From JBHHZI01 sp046757965 (GTDB taxonomy: Bacteria; Acidobacteriota; Polarisedimenticolia; SMYD01): a stretch of DNA of 51,227 bases. This document shows, piece after piece, positions 16,334 through 24,829 of the stretch (position 1 is its first letter; every line of letters starts with the position of its first letter). A program made the position numbers and the translations under genes. Below the pieces are notes generated by a model. It was not told where the DNA came from. It saw only the letters and a list, made by a program, of their open reading frames with translations, and ran no database searches. The stretch lies in the NCBI GenBank assembly GCA_046757965.1, contig JBHHZI010000006.1, positions 1-51,227 on the forward strand, in the 5' to 3' direction.

Positions 16334-17082
16334 CGTCCCTCCCCGGCCGGCGCTCCCCGGTCAGCGAACGGGTCCGGTCCGGGGGGCGGGGCGGAGCGCT
16401 TCCGGGGCGCCTCCGGGGCGAACGGCAGCGAGAAGCGCAGCGCCTCGCGGCCGATGTTGAACCCGACCAGTTGCAGGATCATCTGCTTGAAGCGCGGCGG
16501 TGCACCCACGAAGACCAGGATCTTGCTGACTCGCTCGCCCGGGCCGATGGTCTCGGCGCTGTCGTAGGCGGCGCGCAGCAGGGCCTTCTTGCTGGCCTCC
16601 CCGAGGCCGGCCCGCTCCGACGCCTGGACAAGGCACAGGTAATCGCAGGGAGAGTTGACACTCAGCGGTTTCTTGGTGAACAGGGAGACCGTCGGCGGCC
16701 GGAACGCCAGTGGCTGCTCGGAACCGTTCTCCAGCCGCAGCAGGAACGTCCAGGCATGTTGCCCCAGGATGGAAGGAGAGAACGGGTCGGCGCCCGCCAC
16801 CTGGGCGGACGCCAGGAACAGACCCCGGCGGCGGGCATCGAGAAGCTCGACGTCCACCCGGACCCCGGCCTGCCGGAACGAGGCCCTTGTGCCGTGCATC
16901 TGCAGGCGTGGGTCGTGCTTCTTTCCCAGGGCCGGCACCGGCACCCAGTGCCGTTCCCCGGCCGCGGGCTTCCTCGCCAGGGCGGCCGGGGAGAGGAGTC
17001 CCAGACAGAGGGCCAGGATCAGTGGCCGGCCACGAAGACATTGTCCGCGGGGCCGAGCGGCAGGAGGGACGGATCGGGACAT
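16330..17082 (-). CDS. Secreted protein of unknown function
   Basis: 250 residues. After a basic start, PLILALCLGLLSPAALA (about 20-36) looks like a Sec signal peptide with an ALA cleavage site. The body has alternating strands (VRVDVELLDARRRGLFLASAQV, HAWTFLLRLENGSEQPLAFRPPTVSLFTKK), suggesting a beta-sandwich domain, and contains a CDYLC motif. The last 25 residues are Pro/Arg/Gly-rich. I do not recognise the family. The ATG is preceded by GAGGAG at six bases, and the gene heads the folD-coaE operon behind a TATAAT box. Confidence 0.7.
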   Translation of the reverse strand: MSRSVPPAARPRGQCLRGRPLILALCLGLLSPAALARKPAAGERHWVPVPALGKKHDPRLQMHGTRASFRQAGVRVDVELLDARRRGLFLASAQVAGADPFSPSILGQHAWTFLLRLENGSEQPLAFRPPTVSLFTKKPLSVNSPCDYLCLVQASERAGLGEASKKALLRAAYDSAETIGPGERVSKILVFVGAPPRFKQMILQLVGFNIGREALRFSLPFAPEAPRKRSAPPPGPDPFADRGAPAGEGR

Positions 17083-17118
17083 ACAGGTCTCCTCGCGGCG
17101 AGGGTCACCGGCGGCGCC

Positions 17119-17124
17119 ATTATA
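17119..17124 (-). promoter_or_regulatory. -10 box for the secreted protein-folD-coaE operon
   Basis: A perfect TATAAT on the minus strand lies 36 bases before the start at 17082. The matching -35 region (CACGCC at 17-base spacing) is poor, so the promoter may need an activator. Confidence 0.45.
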
Positions 17125-17236
17125 GAAGATGGGCTCCAGGCGGCGTGCGCCGGGACCGTGTGGTGAATTCCGGCCCGGTTCGATCTATGCTGTGCCTCTC
17201 CGAAGAACCCTGGCGAGCATGATGGGAGGTGTGGGC

Positions 17237-18631
17237 ATGGTCAAGAGACGGGATTTTCTCGGCCTGGCGGGGACCGGGGCCGGTGCGATGCTGGCCGGGG
17301 CCGCCCGGGCTCGGGCGACGCCACCCGCCACGCCACCGGTGACCTCTGACGGTTCGTCCCGTCTTTTTCTGCCCGAGGACGACCTGCAGCCGGCCACCTT
17401 CGACCGGCTGCCGCTCGCCTGGAACAAGCGCCGGATCCGCACACTCATGGGCCGCCTGGCGGAGCAAGGCATCGACGGGCTGCTCCTCACCGACCGCTGG
17501 AACATCATCTACTTCACCGGCCTGTGGCACAGCACCACCGAGCGTCAGTTTCACGTCTTCTTTCCCACCGATCCCGTCGAGCCGATCTGGTTCTATCCCG
17601 GCCTGGACCGTGATCTGGTCCGGAGCTGGTGGTACGGCGACGGGGAGATGTACTTCGACTGGCACCACGGCAAGGGCGCCTTCCCGAACCGGGGCAAGGT
17701 GCAGATGGGCGCCAAGGTCGATCTCCTCGACTGGGAGATGAAGCACCTGAAACACCGGGGCTTCGCCGGCAAGAAACTGGCCGCCGACGTGGAGATGCCC
17801 CCATCGGCGGCGGCGAAGGTGGCGAAGGTTCTCGGCCGGGAGATGGGTTCGGTGGCCGAGGAGTGCCTGCGCATGCGCATGGTCAAGACGCCCGAGGAGC
17901 AGGCTCTGTGGCGGCGCGCCTACAACTACTTCAACCAGGCCCACGCCTACGCCCGTGATCTTCTCCTCGAACATGGCACGGATCTGACCGACTACGACAT
18001 CACCAGCGCCGCCACCCGGTTCGGAACCGACCTCATCCTGGCGGACATCAAGCGGGACGGACGGCCGCACACCGCCGTGGGCATTCGCTTCGGGATCTCC
18101 TGCCGGACAGGGCGCGGCACCGCCTACCCCCATCCGAACCAGTTTCACCACAACCGGATCGCACCGGGACAGGCGCTGCAGATCGCCGGCGGCGTTCACA
18201 TCGGCGGGTGTGGCGGGGAGCTGTACCGTGCCTTCCTCATTCATCCGTGGACCGACCACATGAAGAAGGTGTGGAGCATCAGCCGGGACTGCACACAGAT
18301 CCAGAAGGAAGAATCGATCGCGGGCGTCACCTGCTCGACGGTTGCCTACAAGGTTCACAGGTACCAGGTCGACAACGGCATGGCCCCCTACATCTACCAC
18401 CGTCCCGCTCATGGCGAGGGTTACGAGGGGCACCAGCCGCCCTACCTGGCCCTGGGCGACCACACGATGCTCGAAGAGGGCATGGTCTTCTCGGTGGAGC
18501 CGGGTCTCTACGATCCGGAGAACGGTTTCGGCGTCAACTGGTCCGACGATTTCGTCGTCGCGCCGAAGGGACCCGCCCGGCAGATGTCGCGTCTGCCCTG
18601 GTCGGAGGAGTGGTGCCATGTCAAGCTCTGA
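17237..18631 (+). CDS. Tat-exported M24-fold (aminopeptidase P/creatinase-like) protein lacking metal ligands
   Basis: 464 residues. The start at 17237 has GGGAGG seven bases upstream. VKRRDFLGLAG (2-12) is a twin-arginine signal. The N-domain (LMGRLAEQGIDGLLLTDRWNIIYFTGL) and C-terminal pita-bread fold match M24 proteins. By alignment with E. coli PepP, spacing is conserved but the metal ligands are not: Asp260 is Ala317, Asp271 is Glu328 and Glu406 is Ser436. His392, His399 and Glu421 (VEPGLY) are kept. It is therefore probably not a dinuclear-metal peptidase; a creatinase-like, metal-free hydrolase or a binding protein is more likely. An MBL-fold gene follows after 27 bases. Confidence 0.82.
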   Translation: MVKRRDFLGLAGTGAGAMLAGAARARATPPATPPVTSDGSSRLFLPEDDLQPATFDRLPLAWNKRRIRTLMGRLAEQGIDGLLLTDRWNIIYFTGLWHSTTERQFHVFFPTDPVEPIWFYPGLDRDLVRSWWYGDGEMYFDWHHGKGAFPNRGKVQMGAKVDLLDWEMKHLKHRGFAGKKLAADVEMPPSAAAKVAKVLGREMGSVAEECLRMRMVKTPEEQALWRRAYNYFNQAHAYARDLLLEHGTDLTDYDITSAATRFGTDLILADIKRDGRPHTAVGIRFGISCRTGRGTAYPHPNQFHHNRIAPGQALQIAGGVHIGGCGGELYRAFLIHPWTDHMKKVWSISRDCTQIQKEESIAGVTCSTVAYKVHRYQVDNGMAPYIYHRPAHGEGYEGHQPPYLALGDHTMLEEGMVFSVEPGLYDPENGFGVNWSDDFVVAPKGPARQMSRLPWSEEWCHVKL

Positions 18632-18658
18632 TATCCGAAGGACAGTGAAGGAGAACCG

Positions 18659-19594
18659 ATGAGACGAGGAAGAAGACTCTCAGGGTGGCGTCGCCAGGCC
18701 GTCTGGTTCGCCGGGATCGCCACGGTGGTCCTGGGCAGCGGCGTGCTTCACAATCTGGTCGCCCAGCGTGATCTTTCCGACGTGAAGATCCGCACGGAGC
18801 ACGTGGCCGGCAACGTCCATGTGTTCTTCGGCGCCGGCGGCAACATCGGGGTCTCGGCCGGACCGGATGGTCTGATCATGATTGACGACCAGTTCAGCCA
18901 GCTCGCCGACAAGATCAAGACGGCGCTGAAGTCGCTGAACTCGGGAGATCTGGCCTTCGTGCTCAACACCCACTACCACGGCGACCACACCGGCTCCAAC
19001 GAGACGTTCGGCCGCGAGGCGCCGATCATCGCCCAGACCAACGTCCGCAAGCGCCTGTCCGATCCCGACAACCCGCCCCTGGGAAGTGACAGGCCGATGG
19101 GTGCCTCCGGACTGCCGGTGGTCACGTTCGACCAGTCCCTGGCGCTGCACTTCAACGGCGAGGAGATCCAGGTGGTGCATTTCCCCACCGCCCATACCGA
19201 CGGTGACAGCGTCATCTTCTTCACGAAGTCCAACGTCGTCCACATGGGTGACACGTTCTTCGCGGGCCGGTTCCCGTTCGTCGACCTCGACGGCGGCGGG
19301 GACGTGGCGGGGCTCACCCGGGACATCAGAAAGATCCTGGAGCGCCTCCCCGAGGACGTGAAGATCATCCCCGGCCACGGCCCGGTGAGCACCAAGGACG
19401 ACCTGCGGGCTTATCTCGAGATGCTCGTCGGAACCACCGCCATCGTCGACGGCAAGATGAAGGCGGGCAAGACGCTCGACGAGATCAAGGCCGAGGGATT
19501 GCCAGAGAAGTGGGACGAGTGGGGCTCCGGCTTCATCAAGACCGATCGATGGCTGGAGACCGTCCAGAAGTCCCTGATCCGGGCGAACGGCTGA
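18659..19594 (+). CDS. Exported MBL-fold metal-dependent hydrolase
   Basis: 311 residues. The ATG has AAGGAG six bases upstream. An N-terminal hydrophobic segment (about 13-35) suggests a signal peptide or anchor. The metallo-beta-lactamase fold is marked by NTHYHGDHTG (HxHxDH), FPTAHTDGD (His), HMGDTFFAG (bridging Asp) and PGHGPVS (His), so all zinc or iron ligands are present. Related secreted proteins are called cyclase- or quinoprotein-relay-like MBL hydrolases; the substrate cannot be named. It lies between the M24-fold gene (27 bases) and uvrA (52 bases) on the same strand. Confidence 0.88.
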   Translation: MRRGRRLSGWRRQAVWFAGIATVVLGSGVLHNLVAQRDLSDVKIRTEHVAGNVHVFFGAGGNIGVSAGPDGLIMIDDQFSQLADKIKTALKSLNSGDLAFVLNTHYHGDHTGSNETFGREAPIIAQTNVRKRLSDPDNPPLGSDRPMGASGLPVVTFDQSLALHFNGEEIQVVHFPTAHTDGDSVIFFTKSNVVHMGDTFFAGRFPFVDLDGGGDVAGLTRDIRKILERLPEDVKIIPGHGPVSTKDDLRAYLEMLVGTTAIVDGKMKAGKTLDEIKAEGLPEKWDEWGSGFIKTDRWLETVQKSLIRANG

Positions 19595-19646
19595 CAGCGA
19601 CCGCCGCGGGCCGGAACTCGAGGCTGGCGGCAAGGATCGGTGGCGA

Positions 19647-22574
19647 ATGGGCATGGACGAGATACGCATCAGGGGAGCCGCGGAGCACAATCTCAAGAGC
19701 ATCGATCTCGTCCTGCCCCGCAACAAGCTGATCGTCTTCACCGGCCTTTCAGGTTCCGGCAAGTCGTCCCTGGCGTTCGACACGATCTACGCCGAGGGCC
19801 AGCGTCGCTATGTCGAGTCCCTGTCCGCCTACGCCCGGCAGTTCCTGGAGCTGATGGAGAAGCCCGACGTCGAGCTCATCGAGGGACTGTCGCCCGCCAT
19901 CTCCATCGAGCAGAAGACCACGTCGAAGAATCCCCGCTCCACCGTGGGAACGGTGACGGAGATCCACGACTACCTCCGGGTCCTCTTCGCCCGCATCGGC
20001 CGGCCTCACTGCCATCGGTGCGGCAAGCCGATCGCCGCCCAGACCGTCCAGCAGATCACCGACCAGCTCCTGAAACGGCCCGAGAAGACACGCCTGACGC
20101 TTCTGGCCCCGGTGGTTCGCGGCCGCAAGGGCGAGTACCGGCGCCAGATGCAGGAGATGATGCAGAAGGGCTTCGTCCGGGCGCGGGTCGACGGCAAGAT
20201 GGTCGACCTGGCAACCCCGCCGAAGCTCGACAAGCATCGCAAGCATGCCATCGAGGTGGTGGTGGACCGTCTCGCGGTGCGCAGCAAGGCGCGCCAGCGA
20301 CTCACCGAGGCGGTGGAGACCTGCATCGCCCTGGCCGACGGGCTCGTCAGGGTGGTCATCGAACCGGCCGGGGGAGCCGCCGAGGAGATCGTGCTCTCCG
20401 ATCGACTGGCCTGCATCGCGTGCGGCGTGTCGGTGTCGGAGATGAGTCCCCGCATGTTCTCCTTCAACTCCCCCTACGGGGCCTGCCCGGCCTGTGACGG
20501 CCTGGGCGTGCGGCGGGAACTCGACCCGGACAAGATCGTGCCCGATCCGTCGCGAAGCATCGACGGCGGGGCCATCCAGGTGCCGGGAATTCGCAACAGC
20601 TTCTTCTCGGTGTACATGGCCGGGCTCAAGAAGAGTCACCGGTTCTCCACCGGCGTGCCGTGGAAGAAGCTATCCGCCACGGTCCGCCGGCTCATCCTGC
20701 ACGGCGGGGGAGAACGCGAGTACCGCTTCGTCTGGAACGGGCGGCGCAGCCAGTACACCTTTCGCGGCAAGTACGAGGGGGTCATCCCGTCGATCCTGCG
20801 CAAGTACCAGAAGACCTCGTCCTCACGGCGGCGGGCGGAGTTCGACCGTCTCATGTCGCTGCACGCCTGCGCCACCTGCAAGGGCGAGCGCCTGCGTCCC
20901 GAGTCTCTGGCGGTGACCCTGGCCGACCACAACATCTCCCACTACAACCGGCTGAGCATCGAGGATGCCGAGCAGGCATTTCGACACCTCAGGCTCGCGT
21001 CGCGGGAGAAGACCATCGCCGCCCAGGTCTTGAAGGAGATCCGGCAGCGGCTCGGCTTTCTGCTCAATGTCGGACTGGGATATCTTTCCCTCGATCGCTC
21101 CGCGGCCACGCTGTCCGGGGGTGAGGGACAGCGCATCCGCCTGGCCACCCAGATCGGCAGCCAGCTCACCGGTGTGCTCTACGTGCTCGACGAACCGTCC
21201 ATCGGTCTGCACCAGCGCGACAACCGGCGGCTCCTGACCACCCTGGAGCGCATGCGTGACCTGGGCAACACGGTCATCGTCGTCGAGCACGACGAGGCGA
21301 CCATCCGGGCGGCGGACCACGTGGTCGACCTCGGCCCCGGGGCGGGCGAGCACGGCGGCGAGGTGGTGGCCGCCGGCCCCCCCGCGGCCATCGAGAAATG
21401 TCCGACCTCCCTCACCGGGCAGTACCTCGCCGGCCGGCAGTCGGTCGCCACCCCGGAGAGGCGCCGGCCCGGGAACGGCCGCCGGCTCACCGTCCGGGGC
21501 GCCACCGAGCATAATCTCCAGGGCATCGATGTCACCTTCCCGCTGGCCACGTTCACCTGCGTGACCGGGGTGTCGGGTTCGGGCAAGAGCACGCTGGTCA
21601 ACGACATCCTCTACAAGGCCCTCACCCATTCGATCTACGACTCCCAGGTCGTCCCCGGACGGCACCGCAAGATCGAGGGCATGGAACTCGTCGACAAGAT
21701 CATCGCCATCAATCAGGCCCCCATCGGCCGCACCCCGCGCTCCAATCCGTCCACCTACATCGGTCTGTTCACACCGATCCGGGACCTGTTCGCCCAGACA
21801 CCGGAGTCTCGCGTGCGCGGCTACAGGCCCGGCCGCTACTCCTTCAACGTGAAGGGAGGGCGCTGCGAGGCCTGCCAGGGCGACGGCCTGATCAAGATCG
21901 AGATGCACTTCCTCCCGGACGTCTACATCACCTGCGAGACCTGCGAGGGCAAGCGTTACAATCGGGAGACGCTGGAGATTCACTTCAAGGGCAAGACCAT
22001 CTCGGACGTGCTGGAGATGACCGTCGAGGAGGCGCTGCGCTTCTTCGCCAACATTCCGGTGATCTGCGGCAAGCTCCAGACACTCGATGACGTCGGCCTG
22101 GGATACATCCGGCTGGGACAGCAGGCCACGACGCTGTCCGGCGGAGAGGCCCAGCGCATCAAGCTGGCCAAGGAGCTGTCGAAACGGTCCACCGGCCGCA
22201 CGTTCTATGTCCTCGATGAGCCGACCACGGGTCTGCACTTCGACGATGTGCGCAAGCTCCTTGCCGTTCTCAACCGCCTCGTCGACGAGGGCAACACCAT
22301 CGTCGTCATCGAGCACAACCTCGATGTCATCAAGTGTGCCGACCATGTGATCGACCTCGGCCCGGAGGGCGGTGACCGCGGCGGGACCGTGGTGGCACAG
22401 GGCACCCCGGACGAGGTGGCGCACACGCCGGGCAGTCACACCGGCGTCCATCTCCGGCGCATCCTCGCGAGCCACTCCCGCTCCGGAACCGGGCGTCCGA
22501 CCCGCCGCCCTGCCCTTCGCCCGGCGCGGCGCCGGACACGCCGTGCCGGTGCGCGCGCCGCCGGGTCCGCCTGA
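19647..22574 (+). CDS. uvrA: UvrABC system protein A (excision nuclease ATPase)
   Basis: 975 residues. Two ABC ATPase halves are visible: Walker A GLSGSGKSS near 33 with a later LSGGEGQRIRLATQIGSQL signature, and Walker A GVSGSGKST in the second half with LSGGEAQRIKLAKEL. Zinc modules include CIACG...CPACDG and CEACQGDG...CETCEGKRYN. It recognises DNA damage and loads UvrB in nucleotide excision repair; PcrA/UvrD in this window could serve the last step. The C-terminal 40 residues are Arg/Ala/Pro-rich. Met3 (19653) is an alternative start. The DUF971 gene follows after two bases. Confidence 0.97.
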   Translation: MGMDEIRIRGAAEHNLKSIDLVLPRNKLIVFTGLSGSGKSSLAFDTIYAEGQRRYVESLSAYARQFLELMEKPDVELIEGLSPAISIEQKTTSKNPRSTVGTVTEIHDYLRVLFARIGRPHCHRCGKPIAAQTVQQITDQLLKRPEKTRLTLLAPVVRGRKGEYRRQMQEMMQKGFVRARVDGKMVDLATPPKLDKHRKHAIEVVVDRLAVRSKARQRLTEAVETCIALADGLVRVVIEPAGGAAEEIVLSDRLACIACGVSVSEMSPRMFSFNSPYGACPACDGLGVRRELDPDKIVPDPSRSIDGGAIQVPGIRNSFFSVYMAGLKKSHRFSTGVPWKKLSATVRRLILHGGGEREYRFVWNGRRSQYTFRGKYEGVIPSILRKYQKTSSSRRRAEFDRLMSLHACATCKGERLRPESLAVTLADHNISHYNRLSIEDAEQAFRHLRLASREKTIAAQVLKEIRQRLGFLLNVGLGYLSLDRSAATLSGGEGQRIRLATQIGSQLTGVLYVLDEPSIGLHQRDNRRLLTTLERMRDLGNTVIVVEHDEATIRAADHVVDLGPGAGEHGGEVVAAGPPAAIEKCPTSLTGQYLAGRQSVATPERRRPGNGRRLTVRGATEHNLQGIDVTFPLATFTCVTGVSGSGKSTLVNDILYKALTHSIYDSQVVPGRHRKIEGMELVDKIIAINQAPIGRTPRSNPSTYIGLFTPIRDLFAQTPESRVRGYRPGRYSFNVKGGRCEACQGDGLIKIEMHFLPDVYITCETCEGKRYNRETLEIHFKGKTISDVLEMTVEEALRFFANIPVICGKLQTLDDVGLGYIRLGQQATTLSGGEAQRIKLAKELSKRSTGRTFYVLDEPTTGLHFDDVRKLLAVLNRLVDEGNTIVVIEHNLDVIKCADHVIDLGPEGGDRGGTVVAQGTPDEVAHTPGSHTGVHLRRILASHSRSGTGRPTRRPALRPARRRTRRAGARAAGSA

Positions 22575-22576
22575 CC

Positions 22577-22906
22577 ATGGGTGCCCTGCGACCGATGCCC
22601 GTCCCGCGCCAGGTGACTCTGGCGCCGGACGGGCCGATCCATGTGGAGTGGAACGACGGGCATCGGTCGGTCTATGCCGCCCGCATGCTGCGGCTGGCGT
22701 GTCCGTGCGCGGGATGCGTCGACGAGCGCACCGGAGCGGTGCGTCTGCGACCCGAGGACGTGCCCCCGGATGTCACGGCGAACGCGGTGGCCCGGGTGGG
22801 CAACTACGCCCTCTCCTTCGAATGGTCTGACGGCCACTCCACAGGCATCTACGCCTTCGATCGTCTCCGTGCGCTCTGCGCCTGTCCGACGTGTCGTCCC
22901 GGTTGA
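22577..22906 (+). CDS. DUF971 domain protein
   Basis: 109 residues, a complete DUF971 (GBBH-like N-terminal) domain: IHVEWNDGHRSVYAARMLRLACPCAGCVDE, VARVGNYALSFEWSDGHSTGIYAFDRLRALC. CPCAGC and CACPTC could bind a metal. In other bacteria this domain is found beside or fused to Mrp/ApbC Fe-S carriers or dioxygenases, and its role is not settled. It is two bases after uvrA and overlaps the following membrane-protein gene. Confidence 0.88.
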   Translation: MGALRPMPVPRQVTLAPDGPIHVEWNDGHRSVYAARMLRLACPCAGCVDERTGAVRLRPEDVPPDVTANAVARVGNYALSFEWSDGHSTGIYAFDRLRALCACPTCRPG

Positions 22907-24702
22907 CCCGGCTCCGGCAGCATCCACCGGGCAGGGCTGATCGACACCGGTCGCCGGACCACGCCGCCGGCGCGGCCTCTCGCCGGGGCATGCTGCTGGT
23001 GGCGACCGTGGTGCTTCTGGCCGCCACCGTGCGGCTCCTCCACCTGGCGGTCTTCTCCCACGCCACCGTCTTCTTCGACCCGGCCCCGTGGAACACGCCC
23101 GACCATCCCCTCGCCACCGGCGAGGTCGATCGCTGGGCCATGCAGATCGCTCACGGGGATCTCTGGTGGACCGATCACGGCCCCGGAACCGGTTTCCCCT
23201 CGCCGGTCTATCCGTATCTCGTGGCCGCCATCTACGGACTGCTCGGGGGACGCCACGTGCTGGCGGTGGCGGTGTTCTCCGCGCTCCTCGGGGCCATCAC
23301 CTGCGGCCTGTGCGCCGGCATCGCGCGCCGCGCCGTCTCGGTGCGCGCCGGCTGGCTGGCCGGCGGTCTCGCCGCCGTCTACGGCCCGACCATCTTCTAC
23401 GAGTCGTTTCTGCTCCCCGAGACCCTGGCGATGTTTCTCACGGCGGCGGCCCTTTTCTTCACCATGCGCTGGTTTGTCGCAGACAACAGTCAGCATGCGG
23501 ACCGCGACGCGGATCACCCCGGCGGTGTTCATGTGGATGCCATCGGCTTCCAGTTCCATGGTGCGTCCGCCGACGCCGAGACCGGCACACGGGAAAGGCC
23601 GGCCGGCGGCCTGGCCGCGGGCGACCGCCCCGGCCCCTTGCTCATCGCCGGCCTGCTGTGGGGCGCGGCGGTGGCGGCCTGGCCGCTGCTGGTCGCCGTG
23701 GCCGCCGCCGTGGGCATCAGCCTGTGCCGGCGAGGCGTACCGGTCGGCTCGTCACATCGACGGCGGCGCCTGGCGTTCGCGGGCGGCTGGTTCGCCTGTG
23801 GCCTGTTCATCGCCATCCTTCCGTGCACGGTCCGGAACGTCATCGCCGAGGGCAGATTTGTTCTCATCTCCGACACGACAGCCGAGAGCTGGCGCATCGG
23901 CAACTCCACCGGCTCCAGCGGAGCGTTCGTCGAGACGCCGGGCACCTTGCTGACACCGGGAAGCGGGCCGTGGCTCGCCCTGCTCCTCCGCAAGGCGGGA
24001 CTTCTCTTCCGCGGCGGCGAGATTTCCCAGGTGACCGACTACACGTTTCTTCGCGGTGCCTCGCCGGTCCTTTCCCTCCCCGTTCCCGGCTTCGGTGTCG
24101 TGGCGCCACTCGCCCTGCTGGGAGCGTGGATTCTTCGCCGGCGAGCCCGGGACCTGCTGCCGATCCATGCGCTGGCCTGGATCACTCCCTTCTCGGTGAT
24201 GCTCTTCTTTGTCGCCGGACGGTTCCGGCTGCCGGGGATGCCGGCGCTCTTCGTCTTTGCAGCGGCAGCGGGGGATCGTCTGTTGCCGGCCCGCGCCACC
24301 GCCTTCGCATGGGGTCGTCGTCTGCGATGGGGACTGCTTCTGGCCGTCGCCCTCATCGTCATCAACCGGCCGTCCGGCGCACCTCCGGGCGGGGCCCCGT
24401 TCCATCGTGCGGCGGCGGCGTACTACCTGGAGATGGGAAAAATACAACAGGCCAACGGCGCCGCCGCGCAGGCGCTGCAGGCGTACGATGTGGCGCTGCG
24501 TCTTCCGGTGCGTTCGGTCCGCGCGCTCGCGCATGCCGGACGGGCCCGGGTTGAATTGCGGCTACTCGACGATCCGGAGGCCGCCCGGGCGGACCTGACG
24601 CGATCCCTGGCCATCGACCCGGCCCATGCCGAGGCGGACTGGGCGCGCGCAACGCTGGGCACGCTGGAGCAGGACGCCGGCCCGGCGGCACCACAACAAT
24701 AA
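22891..24702 (+). CDS. Membrane glycosyltransferase (GT39/GT83-like) with C-terminal TPRs
   Basis: 603 residues if read from the GTG at 22891; the ATG at 22990 would begin directly at the first membrane helix (MLLVATVVLLAATVRLLHL) and is a real alternative. About ten hydrophobic helices follow. The acidic first loop (FFDPAPWNTPDHPLATGEVDRWA) and VAGRFRLPGMPALFVFAAAA late in the membrane part match lipid-linked-sugar glycosyltransferases of the PMT/ArnT clan. Residues from about 505 form TPR-like helices that end outside the membrane. It probably moves a sugar from a polyprenyl carrier to an exported acceptor; the acceptor is unknown. The giant secreted protease follows after 127 bases. Confidence 0.78.
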   Translation: MSSRLTRLRQHPPGRADRHRSPDHAAGAASRRGMLLVATVVLLAATVRLLHLAVFSHATVFFDPAPWNTPDHPLATGEVDRWAMQIAHGDLWWTDHGPGTGFPSPVYPYLVAAIYGLLGGRHVLAVAVFSALLGAITCGLCAGIARRAVSVRAGWLAGGLAAVYGPTIFYESFLLPETLAMFLTAAALFFTMRWFVADNSQHADRDADHPGGVHVDAIGFQFHGASADAETGTRERPAGGLAAGDRPGPLLIAGLLWGAAVAAWPLLVAVAAAVGISLCRRGVPVGSSHRRRRLAFAGGWFACGLFIAILPCTVRNVIAEGRFVLISDTTAESWRIGNSTGSSGAFVETPGTLLTPGSGPWLALLLRKAGLLFRGGEISQVTDYTFLRGASPVLSLPVPGFGVVAPLALLGAWILRRRARDLLPIHALAWITPFSVMLFFVAGRFRLPGMPALFVFAAAAGDRLLPARATAFAWGRRLRWGLLLAVALIVINRPSGAPPGGAPFHRAAAAYYLEMGKIQQANGAAAQALQAYDVALRLPVRSVRALAHAGRARVELRLLDDPEAARADLTRSLAIDPAHAEADWARATLGTLEQDAGPAAPQQ

Positions 24703-24723
24703 TTCTTCTTGACTTCACTGCCG

Positions 24724-24744
24724 GATCCCCGCATCCTGGGGATC
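24724..24744 (+). other. Inverted repeat upstream of the giant protease gene
   Basis: GATCCCC and GGGGATC pair perfectly around a 7-base loop, 22 bases after the glycosyltransferase stop. There is no T-run. It may be a weak terminator, a leader hairpin or an operator. Confidence 0.3.
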
Positions 24745-24829
24745 TCCGGACCGGTCGTTCTCCTCAGCACCCGACACGCCCCTCAGGGCTGTCCACGGCG
24801 ATCGAGCCGGAGACCGGGAGGAGGGCGAC

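Noticed and set aside
24709..24737. TTGACT as a -35 box for the giant protease gene
   Set aside because: At 17 bases the -10 position reads CATCCT, a poor match, and the hairpin overlaps it; the evidence is too weak to call a promoter.
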